DNA from: Eubacterium sp. UBA3782
GTDB taxonomy: Bacteria; Bacillota; Clostridia; Lachnospirales; Lachnospiraceae
Length of the DNA: 33,682 nucleotides
Assembly (NCBI GenBank): GCA_002368795.1
Contig: DFFG01000064.1
Coordinates: 14,154-47,835 of the forward strand
Direction: 5' to 3'
The notes under the pieces are model-generated. The model ran no database searches. It was not told the DNA's origin and worked only from the letters and a program-made list of their open reading frames with translations. Shown piece by piece: positions 31,701 to 33,682 of this stretch. The stretch's first letter is position 1, and each line of letters begins with the position of its first letter. Position numbers and translations under genes: made by a program.

Positions 31701-31956
31701 GGGTACAGATAACTATCAAATATTTGGAATGGTCCAGGGCATAGGTAATGCTGTCAGACAGCGAAGATGAAGCGGGAAGCTCATCCTCATCCCTAAAAAC
31801 CATCCCCAACTTTTCGCCGCCAACCTTTTCCCTAAATTCCTTTGGCACTTTGTAATTTTCGATTCTTCTTTGAATCATTTCGGCCGCTTGTTTATCCAGC
31901 GGTTTATGTCGGTAACTGATAAAAGCAATGTAGGATCTTTCGGCGTCTTTATTCAT
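28732..31956 (-). CDS. TIR domain-transmembrane-beta-propeller protein
   Basis: A 1074-residue protein. Residues about 8-180 form a TIR domain: YIAFISYRHKPLDKQAAEMIQRRIE, VFRDEDELPASSSLSDSI and SKYLIVICTPDLPQSKWCEQEIRYFL, with E97 of WCEQE at the position of the NADase glutamate. A transmembrane helix follows (about 189-210, RLLTLSGIVMTAMAIFIGVVL), then a short coiled coil (NAQIAEQNASLQRQ). The remaining 850 residues are WD40/PQQ-like beta-propeller repeats (LVITPDGSIAVFSDETMTVRAIDTDSGSLLWEY, with many repeats of that kind), probably outside the membrane if the TIR domain is inside. TIR proteins of bacteria often degrade NAD+ in phage defence or act in signalling; which applies is unknown. 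AAAGGA lies 7 nt before the ATG, better than the in-frame Met at 31977. Confidence 0.88.
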   Translation of the reverse strand: MNKDAERSYIAFISYRHKPLDKQAAEMIQRRIENYKVPKEFREKVGGEKLGMVFRDEDELPASSSLSDSITYALDHSKYLIVICTPDLPQSKWCEQEIRYFLKTHDRDHILAVLADGSPEVSFSPYLLHTFDEAGNITGDTEPLAANIAGPDHKIDKKAFGKEVVRIFAALIGCPFDALWQRERRARTNRLLTLSGIVMTAMAIFIGVVLSKNAQIAEQNASLQRQMSVIKVDTGLTQLENFDIKGALGSGVDALLEDSDGDLYDHRVEKLLNDALYSYQDKDLRSSLLYSQATAIETLVITPDGSIAVFSDETMTVRAIDTDSGSLLWEYAPEAARDSLDYSPVEVFAFQDLIICKYADRIIARSPDAGKEIWRYSYQCEYGTHFRAFNGDGSKMLLLDQADPEEPDAWLLILDTRTGNEAGRVSLSSKTDTVELNAMNPWYQYAGAFSEDGRYFASAVYVTHQRDDGTVGEEQGTLKLSLFDMESFEEVYSMYSDESSPSGTDIIYGISILKDGSLFCARHLTSYGGIVTSLLHRITKTGAQEITNQTISSYSGATMDLFMEYFQVVPLAVNGNMAVIASENDVFFFNIGYKPVLQKELAFEGDVLAFEWADKASYDIDIWSAGVASALYNMNSDGTIEDYSACTYDQSDARLLFPVYGDDQSLKYVISVPDNHPGNILIMRNSSDESGQTFADLPSVGDMTQWAVNASPSGNIVYIQYRNSLSDPLTVAAYDAVSHEKVGSADFDIDYSNSKIVPLDNNAFLYGSRIYSLDGTKNEYLEGINSSNMDSNYQHLILPDKRVMSFYNTCSENGGTGYVSVWLDGKLLAASREPATGISFQTGKMMKAGSSGLVVGYGLYKYVTEDGSRVYADKDGFMAFDALSGSRCTFEELHPEAKVRMLAVGNTEPVFACADELGNISLYNTKTGNCEDLDTNYAISEIKAISFSSDDRYLLIITRGGKLECYDLQAKTYVYSEMPEIFKGFQYAYMDELSCTASSDGRYIYLKTNRKDSPYGYWLSLDQTSWTLAAAAENVYAALPADGGLYAYRNYSLYRYPIHTMEDLTSQAKQIINR

Positions 31957-32085
31957 TTCATTTCCTTTCAGCAGCATCTTCTAAACCAAGCCAGAGCCAC
32001 AATGAATGACTCGGTGTTAGTGTCTGGTATATATAAGGCAAAACAGAAATAATTAACACTAAGCTATTATCTATCTACTGATTTT

Positions 32086-32114
32086 ATCACACCGCCTGCA
32101 TGTGTCATCTGCAA
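32086..32114 (-). promoter_or_regulatory. Possible promoter of the TIR gene
   Basis: Minus-strand TTGCAG (32114-32109), 17-nt spacer, TGTGAT (32091-32086). The -10 is weak (4 of 6). The leader would be about 120 nt. The stretch 31957-32427 otherwise holds no clear gene; one ORF crossing it runs through the tRNA. Confidence 0.35.
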
Positions 32115-32427
32115 TTCTGATATTTTTTGATTTTTGAGCAGAAAAAGGTCGCATTTCTACAATTTTCCTCATCATCCCATTCTATTTTCTGTACATTTTC
32201 TGCAGGCGTAAGCCCTTCTCATCCAGGATCTTCCTGCGTATATCACATTCAGCCCCGGCGGCAAAAAAGCCCCTGCTAAATTGGCAGAAGCTCTCTGAAA
32301 ACTAATGTAATATGTGTTGTCTTTTGTGTTGCCTTTTGCGTTGTATCTGCTTAGAAAATGTTTGTCTGATACAGTCCCAAATAATATGGTGTAACAAAGT
32401 GCCATCAACAGATTTCTCAATAAAAAA

Positions 32428-32466
32428 ATGCCGAATTTCCTTGAAAAATCAAGGAATTTTCGGCAT
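32428..32466 (-). terminator. Terminator of tRNA-Leu
   Basis: ATGCCGAATTTCCTTGA (32428-32444) and TCAAGGAATTTTCGGCAT (32449-32466) pair almost throughout, around an AAAA loop with one bulge. On the minus strand a run of seven Ts follows. It lies 8 nt after the tRNA 3' end. Confidence 0.9.
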
Positions 32467-32474
32467 AAAAAAAG

Positions 32475-32558
32475 TGCAGGAAGCGGGACTTGAACCCGCA
32501 CAGTATCGCTACCACAGGCACCTGAAGCCTGCGCGTCTGCCAATTCCGCCATTCCTGC
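32475..32558 (-). tRNA. tRNA-Leu (anticodon CAG)
   Basis: An 84-nt class II tRNA. Acceptor GCAGGAA/TTCCTGC with discriminator A; anticodon stem CAGGC/GCCTG with loop TTCAGGT (anticodon CAG, codon CUG); long variable arm between TGTGGTAGC and GATACTGTG; T-arm GCGGG-TTCAAGT-CCCGC. The 3' CCA is not encoded. It has its own promoter and terminator. Confidence 0.95.
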
Positions 32559-32598
32559 ATTTCTTTATTTATGAGCGGTTCGCCGCTCAACAATGAGT

Positions 32599-32627
32599 AT
32601 ATTATCAGAGTGGTCCGCGAATGTCAA
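32599..32627 (-). promoter_or_regulatory. Promoter of tRNA-Leu
   Basis: Minus-strand TTGACA (32627-32622), 17-nt spacer, TAATAT (32604-32599). The leader contains a small stable hairpin GAGCGG-TTCG-CCGCTC (32573-32588), probably removed on tRNA processing. It may also help terminate the flavin reductase transcript. Confidence 0.8.
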
Positions 32628-32636
32628 CCAGAAATT

Positions 32637-33251
32637 TTATTTTTTTCTGCCTTTTTTCTCGCGGCCGCGTTTTCCGGATGCACTGGTCTTCTTTTTTACT
32701 GAATAGCCAAAGCTTCCTATGGTTTTGCCCAGCTCGTAGTATGTGCCGTGGGAATATGCGGTCAGGCCCGCATCCTCCATGTGGAAGCGCCCTTTTTCAT
32801 CCAGATACCGTTCATCGACCCGGACACAGACCACATCGGCCAGAAACATGTCGTGGCTGCCCAGCTCCATGATCTGCCGCACCCTGCATTCGATCGACAC
32901 AGGGGACTCGGCGATTCCAGGCGCGCTGACCTTCTCGCTTTTTTCCGGCGTCAGGTGGCATTCGACAAATTTGTCGACGTCTCTGCCGGAACGTACGCCG
33001 CAGTAGTCCGCTGCTCTGGTCAGTTCTTTCGTCGTCAGGTTGATGACGAATTCCCCTGTCCCGGCGATCAGCTCATGGGAATACCTGGATTTGCGGATCG
33101 ATACAGACACCATTGGCGGGTCGGAACACACGGTCCCGGCCCACGCCACGGTGATAATATTCGGTTTCCCCTCTTTCCCGCTGCAGCTGACCATGACGGC
33201 CGGAAGCGGATAAAGAAAATTTCCCGGTTTTTCAAAAGCTGTTTTTGCCAT
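32637..33251 (-). CDS. Flavin reductase family protein (flavoredoxin-like)
   Basis: A 204-residue FMN-binding split-barrel protein. It begins MAKTAFEKPGNFLYPLPAVMVSC and has NIITVAWAGTVCSDPPMVSVSIRKSRYSHELI, FVINLTTKELTRAADYCGVRSGRDVDKF and ECRVRQIMELGSHDMFLADVV, all flavoredoxin/flavin reductase hallmarks; it reduces flavin or transfers electrons. The last 20 residues (from about VKKKTSASGKRG) form a strongly basic Lys/Arg/Ser/Gly tail that ordinary family members lack. I chose the ATG at 33251 because homology starts there and AGGA is about 11 nt upstream; an upstream Met at 33329 would add a charged, unlikely leader. It follows galT by about 130 bp. Confidence 0.88.
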   Translation of the reverse strand: MAKTAFEKPGNFLYPLPAVMVSCSGKEGKPNIITVAWAGTVCSDPPMVSVSIRKSRYSHELIAGTGEFVINLTTKELTRAADYCGVRSGRDVDKFVECHLTPEKSEKVSAPGIAESPVSIECRVRQIMELGSHDMFLADVVCVRVDERYLDEKGRFHMEDAGLTAYSHGTYYELGKTIGSFGYSVKKKTSASGKRGREKKGRKK

Positions 33252-33353
33252 AGCTGTATGTTTCCTGTCTTCCTGTGGATCTCGATCTGCTCTTCTATCC
33301 GCCGGCTTTTGTTTCCTGTTCTGCCGCATATCTTTCGGCAGCCTTTCTGGCTC

Positions 33354-33379
33354 TTATAAGCGGCCCTTGGCGCTTATAA
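33354..33379 (-). terminator. Hairpin after galT
   Basis: TTATAAGCG (33354-33362) and CGCTTATAA (33371-33379) form a perfect 9-bp stem with an 8-nt loop, just after the galT stop. No T-run follows, so it may stabilise the transcript or terminate only partly. Confidence 0.55.
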
Positions 33380-33383
33380 CCGA

Positions 33384-33682
33384 TCAGAGAGATGCGATAA
33401 AGCGGTCAAAGGCTGCCTGGCCCTCTGCTGTGCGCTTGTACACGCCGGCATCCTCCAGAACATGCATGAACACATCGCCGATCTCGCTGCGGATGATGGC
33501 ATCGATGTTCTCTTCGGTGATGGCGTCATACTTCGGGGTGAACTCCTCCACCCAGTCTGCATGCTTTTCCAGCTCCTCATCTGCCCGCAGATCTCTTCCC
33601 TCGAGAATGGCGGTCTTCAGGTCGGCCATCTCCTTCTTCAGGCGTGCCGGAAGAACGGCAAGTCCCATGACCTCGATCAGGC
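33384..33682 (-). CDS. galT: UDP-glucose-hexose-1-phosphate uridylyltransferase, 3' end (partial)
   Basis: Only the last 99 or so codons are in the window; the frame is open across the right edge, and reading in from there gives LIEVMGLAVLPARLKKEM. This segment, followed by LRADEELEKHADWVEEF, ENIDAIIRSEIGDVFMHVLEDAGVYKRT and QAAFDRF, is the C-terminal end of the Firmicutes (class II) GalT, which moves UMP between glucose-1-P and galactose-1-P in the Leloir pathway. The active-site His lies outside the window. An internal Met is not the start. Confidence 0.9.
   Translation of the reverse strand, partial: LIEVMGLAVLPARLKKEMADLKTAILEGRDLRADEELEKHADWVEEFTPKYDAITEENIDAIIRSEIGDVFMHVLEDAGVYKRTAEGQAAFDRFIASL

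Noticed and set aside
32172..32552. 126-codon minus-strand ORF
   Set aside because: Its first part is the translated tRNA-Leu gene and its terminator.
32475..32558. tRNA-Leu as an integration site for the TIR island
   Set aside because: I looked for a second copy of the tRNA 3' end between 22 and 32 kb and saw none, and there is no integrase gene in the window.

Overview
The window looks like a chromosomal segment of a Gram-positive Clostridia, most likely Lachnospiraceae. The evidence is the LigA of the KMDG type, a DUF5688 protein, strong AGGAGG-type ribosome sites, TTGACA/TATAAT promoters, and a TIR protein of a style common in that family. No species can be named from sequence alone. Most of it is ordinary housekeeping DNA of moderate GC. 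The stretch from about 22.2 to 32.4 kb is accessory in character and looks more A/T-rich, especially 27.1-28.6 kb.

Layout. 1-2.1 kb (minus): the first codons of a probable HTH regulator with a strong promoter and a dyad at its 5' end, then a nitroreductase and an RlmD-type rRNA methyltransferase. 2.2-5.3 kb (plus): an MBOAT O-acyltransferase and a DHHW/AlgJ-like partner, a surface polymer acylation pair. 5.4-8.9 kb (minus): a membrane protein, RluF-type pseudouridine synthase and ligA in one operon. 9.0-10.4 kb: tRNA-Arg(CCG), a patch of short tandem repeats and a DUF5688 gene. 10.7-15.4 kb (minus): efp, citrate synthase, alaA, an IS1182-type transposase N-terminal remnant and nrdR. 15.5-17.2 kb (minus): an SPFH/zinc-ribbon protein and PspA, an envelope-stress pair. 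17.3-18.8 kb (minus): a small-multidrug-export family protein and uppP. 19.1-22.1 kb (plus): a lipoprotein, a 138-nt nested palindrome and a freestanding AlaX-type editing protein.

Accessory part. 22.5-26.8 kb (plus): a PucR-type regulator with its own terminator, followed by two small proteins (the second, and less clearly the first, NTF2/SnoaL-like) and a divergent GcvT-type folate methyltransferase ending in a strong terminator. I read this as an inducible cassette that demethylates or otherwise processes an unknown small molecule. Degenerate copies of one ~86-bp sequence lie on both sides of it. 27.2-28.6 kb (plus): an ECF-type sigma factor overlapping a membrane anti-sigma-like protein. 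28.7-32.0 kb (minus): a 1074-residue TIR-transmembrane-beta-propeller protein that converges on the sigma pair through a shared terminator. The window closes with tRNA-Leu(CAG), a flavin reductase with a basic tail and the 3' end of galT.

The two best candidates for undescribed biology are the PucR/NTF2-like/GcvT-like cassette and the TIR-propeller protein with the neighbouring sigma/anti-sigma pair. Both functions are inferred from domains and context only.
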